From Gammaproteobacteria bacterium (GTDB taxonomy: Bacteria > Pseudomonadota > Gammaproteobacteria > Enterobacterales > GCA-2746155), in contig NVWF01000001.1 of assembly GCA_002746155.1 (NCBI GenBank), positions 202,260-234,581 of the forward strand: DNA of 32,322 nt, read 5' to 3'. The translations under genes were made by a program, and so were the position numbers. The stretch's first letter is position 1, and each line of letters starts with the position of its first letter. The notes below the pieces were generated by a model. The model saw only the letters and a program-made list of their open reading frames with translations. It did no database searches and had not been told where the DNA came from. Shown here piece by piece: positions 25,449 through 32,322 of the stretch.

Positions 25449-26693
25449 ATGGCTAGAACAACCAAACCCCTGACAAATACCGAAGTAAAACAGGCAAAGC
25501 CCAGAGAAAAGGTTTATACCCTCTCAGATGGTGGTGGTCTGCAATTACGAGTTAAGCCCAATGGCTCGAAATTATGGCTATTTGACTACCTTAGACCCTA
25601 TACAAAGAAACGTACTTGTCTTAGCTTTGGATCTTATCCAGCATTATCTATTGCAGATGCCCGTATTAAGCGTGAATTAGCTAGAGAATTACTAGCAAAG
25701 GATGTTGATCCTAAAGACCATCGTGATGATGAAAAACGGTTAAATGAGTCAGCTCATAGTAACACTCTTGAAAATATCGCCTCTCAATGGCTCGAAGTTA
25801 AAAAAACCACTGTTTCAGCTGATCATGCTACTGATTCATGGCGTTCACTTGAACTGCATGTATTTCCAAAATTGGGTAAAACACCTATTCATAAAATAAC
25901 TGCAATTAAGACAATTGAAACCATTAAACCTATTGCAGCAAAAGGCAGCCTTGAAACTGTAAAAAGACTTTGCCAACGATTAAATGAAGTAATGGTCTAC
26001 GCCGTCAATTCTGGTCTTATTACTGCAAATCCTCTGGCAGGAATTGGCAAGGCATTTCAACTACCAGCTAAACAACACCTTCCTACCCTTCGACCAGAGC
26101 AGCTTCCAACGCTAATGAAGGTATTACCTCTCGCAAGCATCAAACTTACGACCAGATGCCTGATTGAGTGGCAATTACATACTATGGTAAGACCAGGAGA
26201 AGCGGCAGGTACACAATGGGATGAGATAGATTTTAAAAATGCACTCTGGACTATTCCCGCTGATCGCATGAAATCTAAAAAGCAGCATACAGTACCATTA
26301 TCTCAGCAAAGTGTAGCCTTGTTAAAACTAATGGAAACATTAAGCTCTAAAAGTAACTATGTATTCCCTTCAGATAGAAACCATCACAAACATGCAAATG
26401 CTTCTACGGCTAATACAGCTCTCAAGCGGATGGGCTTTGATAAAAAACTAGTTGCTCATGGTATGCGCTCGTTAGCTAGTACCATTCTCAATGAGCAAGG
26501 TTTTGATCCTGACCTTATTGAAGCGGCTTTAGCCCATATCGGCAAGAATGAAGTCAGAAATGCTTATAATCGCGCTGAATATATCGAACGTCGAAAACCA
26601 TTAATGGAATGGTGGAGTGATTATATTGATCAGGCCGCTACTGGTAATATGAGCTTGTCTGGTCAGAAAGGTTTAAAATTAGTTAATCTGTAA
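25449..26693 (+). CDS. P4-type tyrosine integrase
   Basis: A 414-residue site-specific recombinase of the P4/CP4-57 group, which commonly targets the 3' ends of tRNA and ssrA genes. The N-terminal DUF4102-type domain covers about 1-90, with LTNTEVKQAKPREKVYTLSD and GGGLQLRV. The core-binding domain is about 105-200. The catalytic set is visible: R248 in MVRPGEAAG, H337-x-x-R340 in HGMRSLA, H363 in LAHIG, and the nucleophile Y373 in NAYNRAEY. All are intact, so it is probably active. It sits at the ssrA boundary, transcribed into the element. Confidence 0.93.
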   Translation: MARTTKPLTNTEVKQAKPREKVYTLSDGGGLQLRVKPNGSKLWLFDYLRPYTKKRTCLSFGSYPALSIADARIKRELARELLAKDVDPKDHRDDEKRLNESAHSNTLENIASQWLEVKKTTVSADHATDSWRSLELHVFPKLGKTPIHKITAIKTIETIKPIAAKGSLETVKRLCQRLNEVMVYAVNSGLITANPLAGIGKAFQLPAKQHLPTLRPEQLPTLMKVLPLASIKLTTRCLIEWQLHTMVRPGEAAGTQWDEIDFKNALWTIPADRMKSKKQHTVPLSQQSVALLKLMETLSSKSNYVFPSDRNHHKHANASTANTALKRMGFDKKLVAHGMRSLASTILNEQGFDPDLIEAALAHIGKNEVRNAYNRAEYIERRKPLMEWWSDYIDQAATGNMSLSGQKGLKLVNL

Positions 26694-26810
26694 GATTATT
26701 TGATTCCAAATTTGTGTAGATAAAATAAATAATTACCAGTCTCAGTTACCGATTAGAATTTTGCTCATCTAGTAAAGATACTTATAGAGCGGAACACCTA
26801 ATTGTTAGTT

Positions 26811-27428
26811 TTATTTAGTTAGTCTCGAAGCAAGCCCATGAAAATAACTTGAAAGAAGTGTAAATATTAAATGCCTTGAATTACGCTTTCTCTGAACTAA
26901 CAAAGTTGCCATTGTCGGTTTCATTACAGATAAATAACCCATCTGATCTTTTACATATTTTTCAAATTTAGCTATCGCAAATGTAGATCTATGAGCAATA
27001 GCATTTCTTATCACTTTTAACTCAAACATTTTATCAGGTGATTCACATATTTTTTGTACTCTGGAATTTTTTCGAAAATGGTCATCAATTCTCTGCTGTA
27101 CAAGCTTAACATCTAGCCAATTGGTATAATCCTTATCCCTGTCGTTTCTATATTTATTAATTTTTTTAAATGCTTCATTAATATTTTTTGAAGCCACAAT
27201 ACGAGGGCAAATCAAATATTTACTTCTTGTTCTTGCCTTACACATACACCTTAAAAAATACTCTTCGATAAATACTTCCCAATTAACAACCATTCGAATA
27301 AAACAACCTTCTATATGAGTGTCCCGTTCTATACTCTCTGGATGAGTTGCAAGTTCAGTAACTAATCGCTCAAGTTCAATTGTCTCTTTTTCAAATCGTT
27401 CAAAGGCAATTCTAAGTGAATACGGCAT
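26811..27428 (-). CDS. HEPN-domain protein (MAE_28990/MAE_18760-like), putative RNase
   Basis: A 205-residue, mostly helical basic protein. It has the HEPN ribonuclease motif R141-N-x3-H146 in RNAIAHRSTF, preceded by an early GCFIRMVVNWEVFIEEYFLR segment (41-60) like that of the MAE_28990/MAE_18760 HEPN-like group. HEPN proteins with this R-x4-H motif are often metal-independent RNases in toxin-antitoxin and abortive-infection systems. It starts 2 bases after the DUF262 gene stop, so the two are tightly coupled. Activity and the exact subfamily are inferred. Confidence 0.7.
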   Translation of the reverse strand: MPYSLRIAFERFEKETIELERLVTELATHPESIERDTHIEGCFIRMVVNWEVFIEEYFLRCMCKARTRSKYLICPRIVASKNINEAFKKINKYRNDRDKDYTNWLDVKLVQQRIDDHFRKNSRVQKICESPDKMFELKVIRNAIAHRSTFAIAKFEKYVKDQMGYLSVMKPTMATLLVQRKRNSRHLIFTLLSSYFHGLASRLTK

Positions 27429-27430
27429 TA

Positions 27431-28462
27431 TTAGACTACCAGCTTGGCAATTTCCTCGTGTCTAAACCTCCTTTGAGCAATATTCCCCGTGCTTTGCTTA
27501 AATTTCAATTTTAGTACAGGGTCAAAATCTGGGCGGATGTAATGAATACAAAAAGATTCCAAACTACTCAGAGTTCTTTCTAAATCGATTTTTCCTTTCT
27601 TTTCATGGAACATGTCCTCAAACCCAAACAATCTTGCGTAAACAACTAAAAATAGTGAATAAAACATAAATTTTGGTTTAAACACTTTTTTTACATTTTT
27701 GGGCTCTAATAGCTGACCTAAAACACTTATCGTTTGATTGAAATTTTCATAGATTTCATTTTTACGAGAGAAGTTATCATCAAACTCTTTGTACATTTTA
27801 TCCAAGCCTTTGGCACTGGCCGACTGTTGCCCGTAAATAATTGTATACAATATATCTGAAACCAATGATGCATCAGCCATTCTAGCAATTAGTGCAGGCG
27901 AAAGAATATCGAAATCCGTCCAAAACGTATTATACTCTGAAGCAAGCTCATAGATAACTGACTTAATTTCACCAGCAAAAATCGAATTCCTTTTTTCTTG
28001 ACTATTAAGAGGTAAACTATATGAATTCAGTCTTGAAAAAATTGAAATAATGTCACTTTCTGAAGCTCCTCTAATCGATATAAATGATACTTCAAAATCT
28101 TCAATCATCAACTGTTCTTCTGATGGAAGCTCATTAAAAGAACATCCAGCAAAATCTTCATCGTATATGTTTTTAGATAACACAAATTCATTATTATAGA
28201 ATTCAATTATTGTTGATATTCTTTGTTGTCCATCAATGATTTCTTTCTTACGTTTTCCTTCATCATTGACATAATCTCGCATGTATATAGGTGGCAAAGG
28301 AAAGTTATTGAGAATCGTATCCATTAAGGCTGTTTTTGCATTAATTGGCCAAGCTGTTCTCCTTCTTTGATATTTAGGTTGAATTGAAAGCTCATTACTA
28401 TTTAATAAGCGTGAAATATCAAGAACACTGTACATTCTTTGTGATAGTTGAATCTTGGCCAT
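27431..28462 (-). CDS. DUF262 (GmrS-like) protein
   Basis: A 343-residue protein with an N-terminal DUF262 domain. P-K-YQRRR at 29-35 is followed by the helix LMDTILNNFPLPPIYM and IIDGQQRISTI, with the DGQQR motif at 77-81. In the GmrSD type IV restriction enzyme this ParB/Srx-like domain binds and hydrolyses nucleotide to drive a nuclease domain. Here no DUF1524 HNH domain (GmrD) is present; the C-terminal 200 residues are helical and unrecognised. The separate HEPN protein encoded 2 bases downstream may be the effector. A ribosome site AAGGAA precedes the ATG. Defence function is inferred from family and neighbours. Confidence 0.8.
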   Translation of the reverse strand: MAKIQLSQRMYSVLDISRLLNSNELSIQPKYQRRRTAWPINAKTALMDTILNNFPLPPIYMRDYVNDEGKRKKEIIDGQQRISTIIEFYNNEFVLSKNIYDEDFAGCSFNELPSEEQLMIEDFEVSFISIRGASESDIISIFSRLNSYSLPLNSQEKRNSIFAGEIKSVIYELASEYNTFWTDFDILSPALIARMADASLVSDILYTIIYGQQSASAKGLDKMYKEFDDNFSRKNEIYENFNQTISVLGQLLEPKNVKKVFKPKFMFYSLFLVVYARLFGFEDMFHEKKGKIDLERTLSSLESFCIHYIRPDFDPVLKLKFKQSTGNIAQRRFRHEEIAKLVV

Positions 28463-28513
28463 ATAAATTTCCTTCTTTCTAAAACTTGATTAGATATTCT
28501 ATTATTGTCTGGG

Positions 28514-29116
28514 TTAGTTGGTATTTTTGTTTCGCTCTATAAATCTATTGAATTTCTCATTTAATACAAATACATACTCACAAATTGTACTACTAAAATC
28601 CAATAGATCCCTTGCATCAGCTTTGGATATTATTTCATTCGTTGCGTAAGCACCAATATTTCTATGTTTTCTGAGAGCTTCTCCCCATTCAAATAACCTC
28701 GTATCAATGATATTCCTGCTTTTCAGATCTTTAAGCCCTGTAGCTAAGGATTTTCCTTTAGTTTTATGGTATTTGCACACTCCTTCAATTGTCCGTCCAC
28801 ACATCACAGCACAGGCACTATATGCTTTTGCTTTAAAGCAAATTCTAGCTTCGAGTAAAGAATTACTCACAATTTTTGGAATACCTTGATCAATGTCAGT
28901 ATCTTGTGGTGGCCATAACCTGTACAAATTTCCCCACTCCCAAGTATCATGACCAGTCTGAACTGATTCAGTACTACCCAGAAGTGCTGATTTACAAATG
29001 GGGCATTCAACTAACACTGCTTTACAAGCAAAAGGGTCATCAGGGTCGTTACCATGAACTTCTCCTCTGACTTCACCATCAACTTTAGATTCACAGTGAG
29101 GGCATTCAATTATCAT
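28514..29116 (-). CDS. Zinc-ribbon DUF4145 domain protein
   Basis: A 200-residue protein. The N terminus has a zinc ribbon with C5/C8 and C38/C41. From about 80 it has a helical DUF4145 domain (HEPN-like), including EARICFKAKAYSACAVMCGR and the end motif LRKHRNIGAY at 148-157. In most DUF4145 proteins the last residue of this motif is His; here Y157 replaces it, so RNase activity is unlikely. DUF4145 proteins often accompany restriction and defence genes. It is the first gene of the minus-strand cassette, 51 bases before the DUF262 gene, with an AAGG ribosome site and a TATAAA upstream. It may be a sensor or an inhibitor of the HEPN effector; this is a guess. Confidence 0.75.
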   Translation of the reverse strand: MIIECPHCESKVDGEVRGEVHGNDPDDPFACKAVLVECPICKSALLGSTESVQTGHDTWEWGNLYRLWPPQDTDIDQGIPKIVSNSLLEARICFKAKAYSACAVMCGRTIEGVCKYHKTKGKSLATGLKDLKSRNIIDTRLFEWGEALRKHRNIGAYATNEIISKADARDLLDFSSTICEYVFVLNEKFNRFIERNKNTN

Positions 29117-29244
29117 AAGTTACCTTATTGTTAGATGATTAATTTTATAGTGCTATATTGATAAACAATTTGCAAATTAACTAACTCTAAATTTTATTCA
29201 TCAATAAATCGATATTATATAATTTATTAATGGTGACCTTCCCT

Positions 29245-30339
29245 CTAATATTGACTTTTCATTTTACGAATAACTGCTTCAGCTATATTATCAACACTCA
29301 GCTCTGCTTTTTTAAGAGGTGATTTTAGCTGTTTAATAATTTCAGCTTGTCTCTGAGGTTGTACCTCTCCATAACTATAAAAAGTTGTAAGCACTCCTTG
29401 ATGCCCCAAATTCTGACTCCATGACTTAAATTCTTCAGCATTTTTGCACAATTTTTCACCTAGCATGACCAACGTACTTCTAAAACTATGAGGGTTAAAA
29501 TAGGGTAATCCAGCATTATCAAATGCTTCTTTGAATACTTTCCTGATTGGAGAGGCATTACTCCAATGTTCTCTTTTAAAACCAGAAACCTCATATGTTC
29601 TATTCTTACCCTGAATAACATTGGTTTTTGGAAACAAGGGATCATCATTACCATAAAGTAATTCGCCTTTAAGGTAATTTATCCATTCAACAACAATTTG
29701 CAGCATTTCATTACCCACAGGAAAGAATGTTGTTGTAAATGTCTTGCTATATTTAGTATTCACCTCCCTAGCGTCTTGAAATAAACTGCCAGCATCTATA
29801 TCAACATGCTTAATCTTCAATGATGCAATGGCACTATCCCTAGCACCTGTCAAAAGAGTAAAAGCAATCAGGCATCGATTACGCCTTTCAATATCCGTTG
29901 AGTTAGGCATCACTTTAATAACTTTATTTATTTGCTCAATAGTTGGCACTGGTTTTTGACGTTTAGCGGTTGCAATACGAGTCTCTTTTTCAGACAAATT
30001 AAAATATTCAGTATCGTTATAACAAATTCTTGATTTATAACCAGCTTGTGAATACAGCCACTGAAAGAAAACTTTTAAATGTCTCAGAGTAGAATTAAGC
30101 GTTGCCTTACTGAGCTTTTTTCCGGTCTGTTGGTTAGCTTGTTTTGCCAGATGTTTCTTAAATCCAACGGCTTGTTCAAAACGAAAAGTTTTAAAATTTT
30201 TGAAACTCGTATATTCTTCAAACCGAATCAAGGCTTTTGCAACAGCATCAGTGGAAGCATCATCTTGACGCCTAGCTTCTTTAAGAAAAATTAAATATTT
30301 GTGTTTGATACGTTCATTTTCTGGGTTGTGTTTTCTCAT
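29245..30339 (-). CDS. Phage-type tyrosine recombinase
   Basis: A 364-residue integrase unlike the P4-type one at 25449. It has an N-terminal SAM-like core-binding domain (about 15-110) and a catalytic domain with R167 in LLTGARDSA, H284-x-x-R287 in PHSFRSTL, H313 in NLGHQGVLTTF, and the tyrosine Y321 or Y323 in FYSYG. It ends a run of three minus-strand genes with two small HTH proteins just upstream (9 and 479 bases), which look like its accessory or directionality factors. It suggests a second element nested in or next to the ssrA island. Confidence 0.9.
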   Translation of the reverse strand: MRKHNPENERIKHKYLIFLKEARRQDDASTDAVAKALIRFEEYTSFKNFKTFRFEQAVGFKKHLAKQANQQTGKKLSKATLNSTLRHLKVFFQWLYSQAGYKSRICYNDTEYFNLSEKETRIATAKRQKPVPTIEQINKVIKVMPNSTDIERRNRCLIAFTLLTGARDSAIASLKIKHVDIDAGSLFQDAREVNTKYSKTFTTTFFPVGNEMLQIVVEWINYLKGELLYGNDDPLFPKTNVIQGKNRTYEVSGFKREHWSNASPIRKVFKEAFDNAGLPYFNPHSFRSTLVMLGEKLCKNAEEFKSWSQNLGHQGVLTTFYSYGEVQPQRQAEIIKQLKSPLKKAELSVDNIAEAVIRKMKSQY

Positions 30340-30348
30340 GGTTTCACC

Positions 30349-30819
30349 TTACTTGTTTAAGTCACTGTTTAAGAGGAGATCATCCCTCTTGCTTATGTGT
30401 TTTTGTGCCTTCGGTAAAGTGACATCTAGTTTGCCATGAATTAGTACCAATTTAGCCAGACTGAAGTATTTGTTGATAATTCCATCACAGGTTGAACAGA
30501 TACCAATCAGACAACCTCTACTAGCATTCATCGGCTCATAATCGGCCATATTTCCAGCCGGCCTCTTGGGAGCTCTACAACTAAAACAATACATTTCATA
30601 GGGCTTACAAGTTTGTTTATTCTTCTTGCGTTTTAACTGGATAAATTCTTTCAATTCACTACCAAGTATTAGCCACGGCTTTTGATTGCCACAAATTTCT
30701 AATCCATTTTTTATCCAGCTACGAACTGTATTTTTATGAACTGGAAATATATTGGCAGCTTCTTCAACCGTATAACTACGATTAATTTTTACAAGATTTG
30801 GATTATGGTGCTTTGCCAT
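30349..30819 (-). CDS. Helix-turn-helix protein with zinc-ribbon C terminus
   Basis: A 156-residue protein. Residues about 14-60 form a MerR/excisionase-like winged helix: YTVEEAANIFPVHKNTVRSWIKNGL, then a wing with WLILGSELKEFIQ. The C-terminal part has cysteine pairs C78/C81 and C108/C111 (plus C71, C103), likely binding zinc. The start codon overlaps the alpA-like stop by one base, and its stop is 9 bases before the recombinase gene. It is probably a recombination directionality or transcription factor of the element. Confidence 0.68.
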   Translation of the reverse strand: MAKHHNPNLVKINRSYTVEEAANIFPVHKNTVRSWIKNGLEICGNQKPWLILGSELKEFIQLKRKKNKQTCKPYEMYCFSCRAPKRPAGNMADYEPMNASRGCLIGICSTCDGIINKYFSLAKLVLIHGKLDVTLPKAQKHISKRDDLLLNSDLNK

Positions 30820-31022
30820 TACTTGTTTATCCTAATAGAAGTACTTGCTGCAATTTTTTCTTCAAGCCAGTTATTAACGCTTTCTTCTAACCAGCCAACA
30901 GCTCTACCACCTAACGAAATTGGTGCAGGAAATTCATTTTTTGATACCCTCAAATAAATTGTGCTACGAGATAAACCAGTAAGCTCTTTTACAGCCGGAA
31001 GCCTTAGTATTCGATGTGACAT
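30819..31022 (-). CDS. AlpA-family excisionase/transcription factor
   Basis: A 67-residue AlpA/HTH_17 protein: ILRLPAVKELTGLSRSTIYL (5-24) is the MerR-like helix-turn-helix, followed by a wing with NEFPAPISLGGRAVGWLEES. AlpA proteins activate integrase expression or act as excisionases for P4-like elements. It is the first gene of the AlpA-HTH/zinc-recombinase run. It could also act on the GTAGTAC repeats before the P4-type integrase, but nothing shows this. Confidence 0.85.
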   Translation of the reverse strand: MSHRILRLPAVKELTGLSRSTIYLRVSKNEFPAPISLGGRAVGWLEESVNNWLEEKIAASTSIRINK

Positions 31023-31257
31023 GTTGAAACCTCTTAAATGTCTAATGGACGATTTTTAGAGATTACTGGTGCAATTTTAAGAATGAAATATTGAAAATAT
31101 CCCCAATTGTCAGGTGATAAACTCTATAAAACAATAGGTTACGTTTTGACGCCTGATGATGTAATCAGAATATGGGTTTTTTTCGGTCGTTAGAATATCA
31201 ATAAAAACAAAGAGTTACTAAACTGTAAGCTGGGTTAAAATATTCCGCGCAACTTTA

Positions 31258-32055
31258 TTAAGATTTCATATATCGACGGATTGTTTCGGAGTCTCTTTCT
31301 TGTGCAATACCCATCTTTGCAATTTTAAGAGAACACCATCGATCATTTTTATCTGGATTCACTTTTTTAAGTTCTATGTATTCGTCTTTCCAATCTTGAT
31401 ACATAGCTTGTGTTTCAAGTTTTCTGGCCTCACGCTTTTTAGTTGAAGGCTCATACTTCTTTGCCTTATTTAATGAATCCCTATTAAGCAGATCGTTAAT
31501 TCTAAGGTGATCAAGATGTAATTCTTCGCCCTCAAAAAACAAAATTTCATTGAGCGGCACATTGTGACTATTTATTTCCAGCGATAAAGGTTTAGTGTTT
31601 AAAGAAATCCAACGCCGGCCTTTTAAACCTTTTAACATACCTAACTGGATTTTTACCTGATCAGGCTTATATTCAATCTTGTGATCTAAATCCAATAATC
31701 CAGCAATGACACTAGCTAATTGATTTACACTACTTTTCCATTGCTGTAAATCTAACAATGGAATTTCAATTTTCCCCATCTGGCTTTGCATAACAGGATC
31801 ATCACAAACGATAAATGTTCTATTGTGCAATTTATTGTCACCAGTTTGTCTCAATACATCCATATAACAATGATTTTCGCAACCGTGACATTCAATAGAT
31901 TTTGCACGTGATGCAGTAGTGATAAGACCAGTTTGTATAAAGCTATCTAAAGCCCCTGAAGGCCATTGTTGCACTGTTTTCCAGTCAATAAGGATATGAC
32001 TATTGATTATGCCTATTTGCCCTATCAGTGACAGCAAAGCTGAATTAAATGTCAT
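31258..32055 (-). CDS. Unrecognised protein with cysteine cluster
   Basis: A 265-residue protein of unknown family. C56, C59 and C63 in CHGCENHC, with C84 nearby, look like a metal site. The middle (95-190) seems a mixed alpha/beta domain with GRRWISLNTKPLSLEI. The C-terminal 60 residues are basic and helical and end in a helix-turn-helix-like LKIAKMGIAQERDSETIRRYM. A DNA-binding or element-maintenance function is possible. It is 17 bases downstream of the partial gene at the window edge. About 235 bases without a gene separate it from alpA. Confidence 0.6.
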   Translation of the reverse strand: MTFNSALLSLIGQIGIINSHILIDWKTVQQWPSGALDSFIQTGLITTASRAKSIECHGCENHCYMDVLRQTGDNKLHNRTFIVCDDPVMQSQMGKIEIPLLDLQQWKSSVNQLASVIAGLLDLDHKIEYKPDQVKIQLGMLKGLKGRRWISLNTKPLSLEINSHNVPLNEILFFEGEELHLDHLRINDLLNRDSLNKAKKYEPSTKKREARKLETQAMYQDWKDEYIELKKVNPDKNDRWCSLKIAKMGIAQERDSETIRRYMKS

Positions 32056-32072
32056 TAGTCAGCCTTATATTA

Positions 32073-32322
32073 TTAATTTCTCGGCTCAATACCGGATTCA
32101 GCCAGCATCTTGCGAATGAGCAAATCATTACCATCATAATTGAGCGCACACGAATTTGGATATGTGATGTTGAATGTTTTGGTTTTTGCTCTTCTGTTTG
32201 GAGCGGCTTCAAAGGTTACTTTTAGAGCTATCTGAGTAATATTGTATGCTGGCGGATTAAGCTCCCTCAATAAATCATATACAGCTTTTGAATTATGCTT
32301 AGTGTCGGCTTCTAAAATAATA
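32073..32322 (-). CDS. 3' part of an unrecognised gene, cut by the window edge
   Basis: An open frame that ends at TAA 32073-32075 and stays open to the last base of the window, giving at least 82 residues. The true start is beyond the window; the TTG at 32268-32270 is internal because coding continues upstream of it. Visible segments include ITQIALKVTFEAAPNRRAKTKTF and NDLLIRKMLAESGIEP. No family is recognised. It is probably in one operon with the gene 17 bases downstream. Confidence 0.55.
   Translation of the reverse strand, partial: IILEADTKHNSKAVYDLLRELNPPAYNITQIALKVTFEAAPNRRAKTKTFNITYPNSCALNYDGNDLLIRKMLAESGIEPRN

Noticed and set aside
31023-31257. Gene or attachment repeat in the 235-base gap before alpA
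   Set aside because: No supported open frame, ssrA-end repeat or clear terminator was seen; it is probably the promoter region of the alpA gene.
25283-32322. CRISPR array or transposase in the island
   Set aside because: No regularly spaced repeats and no transposase motifs were seen; the mobility genes are tyrosine recombinases.

Overview
The window comes from the chromosome of an AT-rich gammaproteobacterium. The support is gene content: pilB-pilC-pilD-coaE-zapD, secA-mutT beside an M23 peptidase and a DUF721/DciA gene, recN, the fur/bamE/rnfH/ratA/smpB neighbourhood, and a one-piece tmRNA with the tag ANDDNYALAA. No species is assigned, because nothing in the sequence fixes it.

Layout. 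1-2614: two overlapping glycosyltransferase genes (GT4-like, GT2-like) in very AT-rich DNA, with a near-identical ~55-base promoter-like repeat at each side. 2681-8030: type IV pilus assembly ATPase, platform protein and prepilin peptidase, then CoaE and ZapD, all on the plus strand. 8145-12372, minus strand: M23 peptidase, SecA, MutT. 12466-14558, plus strand: DciA and RecN. 14659-22002: a complete histidine operon with its own attenuator, a His-rich leader peptide (7 His codons) and a terminator hairpin. 22029-25282: Fur, BamE, RnfH (RatB), RatA, SmpB, a DUF3313-like exported protein and tmRNA. 25283-32322: a mobile region starting exactly at the 3' end of ssrA. It holds a P4-type integrase, a three-gene minus-strand cassette (zinc-ribbon DUF4145 protein, DUF262 protein, HEPN protein), a second tyrosine recombinase with two small DNA-binding proteins, and two unrecognised genes, the last running off the window.

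The histidine operon is the most unusual core region. Its order is hisL-hisG-hisC::HAD-hisB-hisH-hisF-hisA::I::E-hisD, unlike the enteric hisGDCBHAFI. HisB is dehydratase only, and a HAD phosphatase-like domain is instead fused to the C terminus of HisC, where it could supply histinol-phosphate phosphatase. HisA is fused to both HisI and HisE. The operon encodes every step from PRPP plus ATP to histidine in seven proteins, and it lies between recN and fur, which are often close together in related bacteria. This suggests insertion of a foreign operon.

The best candidate for a less described system is the DUF4145-DUF262-HEPN cassette at 26811-29116. It has the look of an anti-phage or RNA-targeting module: a GmrS-like DGQQR protein and an intact R-x4-H HEPN protein two bases apart, preceded by a zinc-ribbon HEPN-like protein whose own His is replaced by Tyr. 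The activity is inferred from families and context and is not shown by the sequence.
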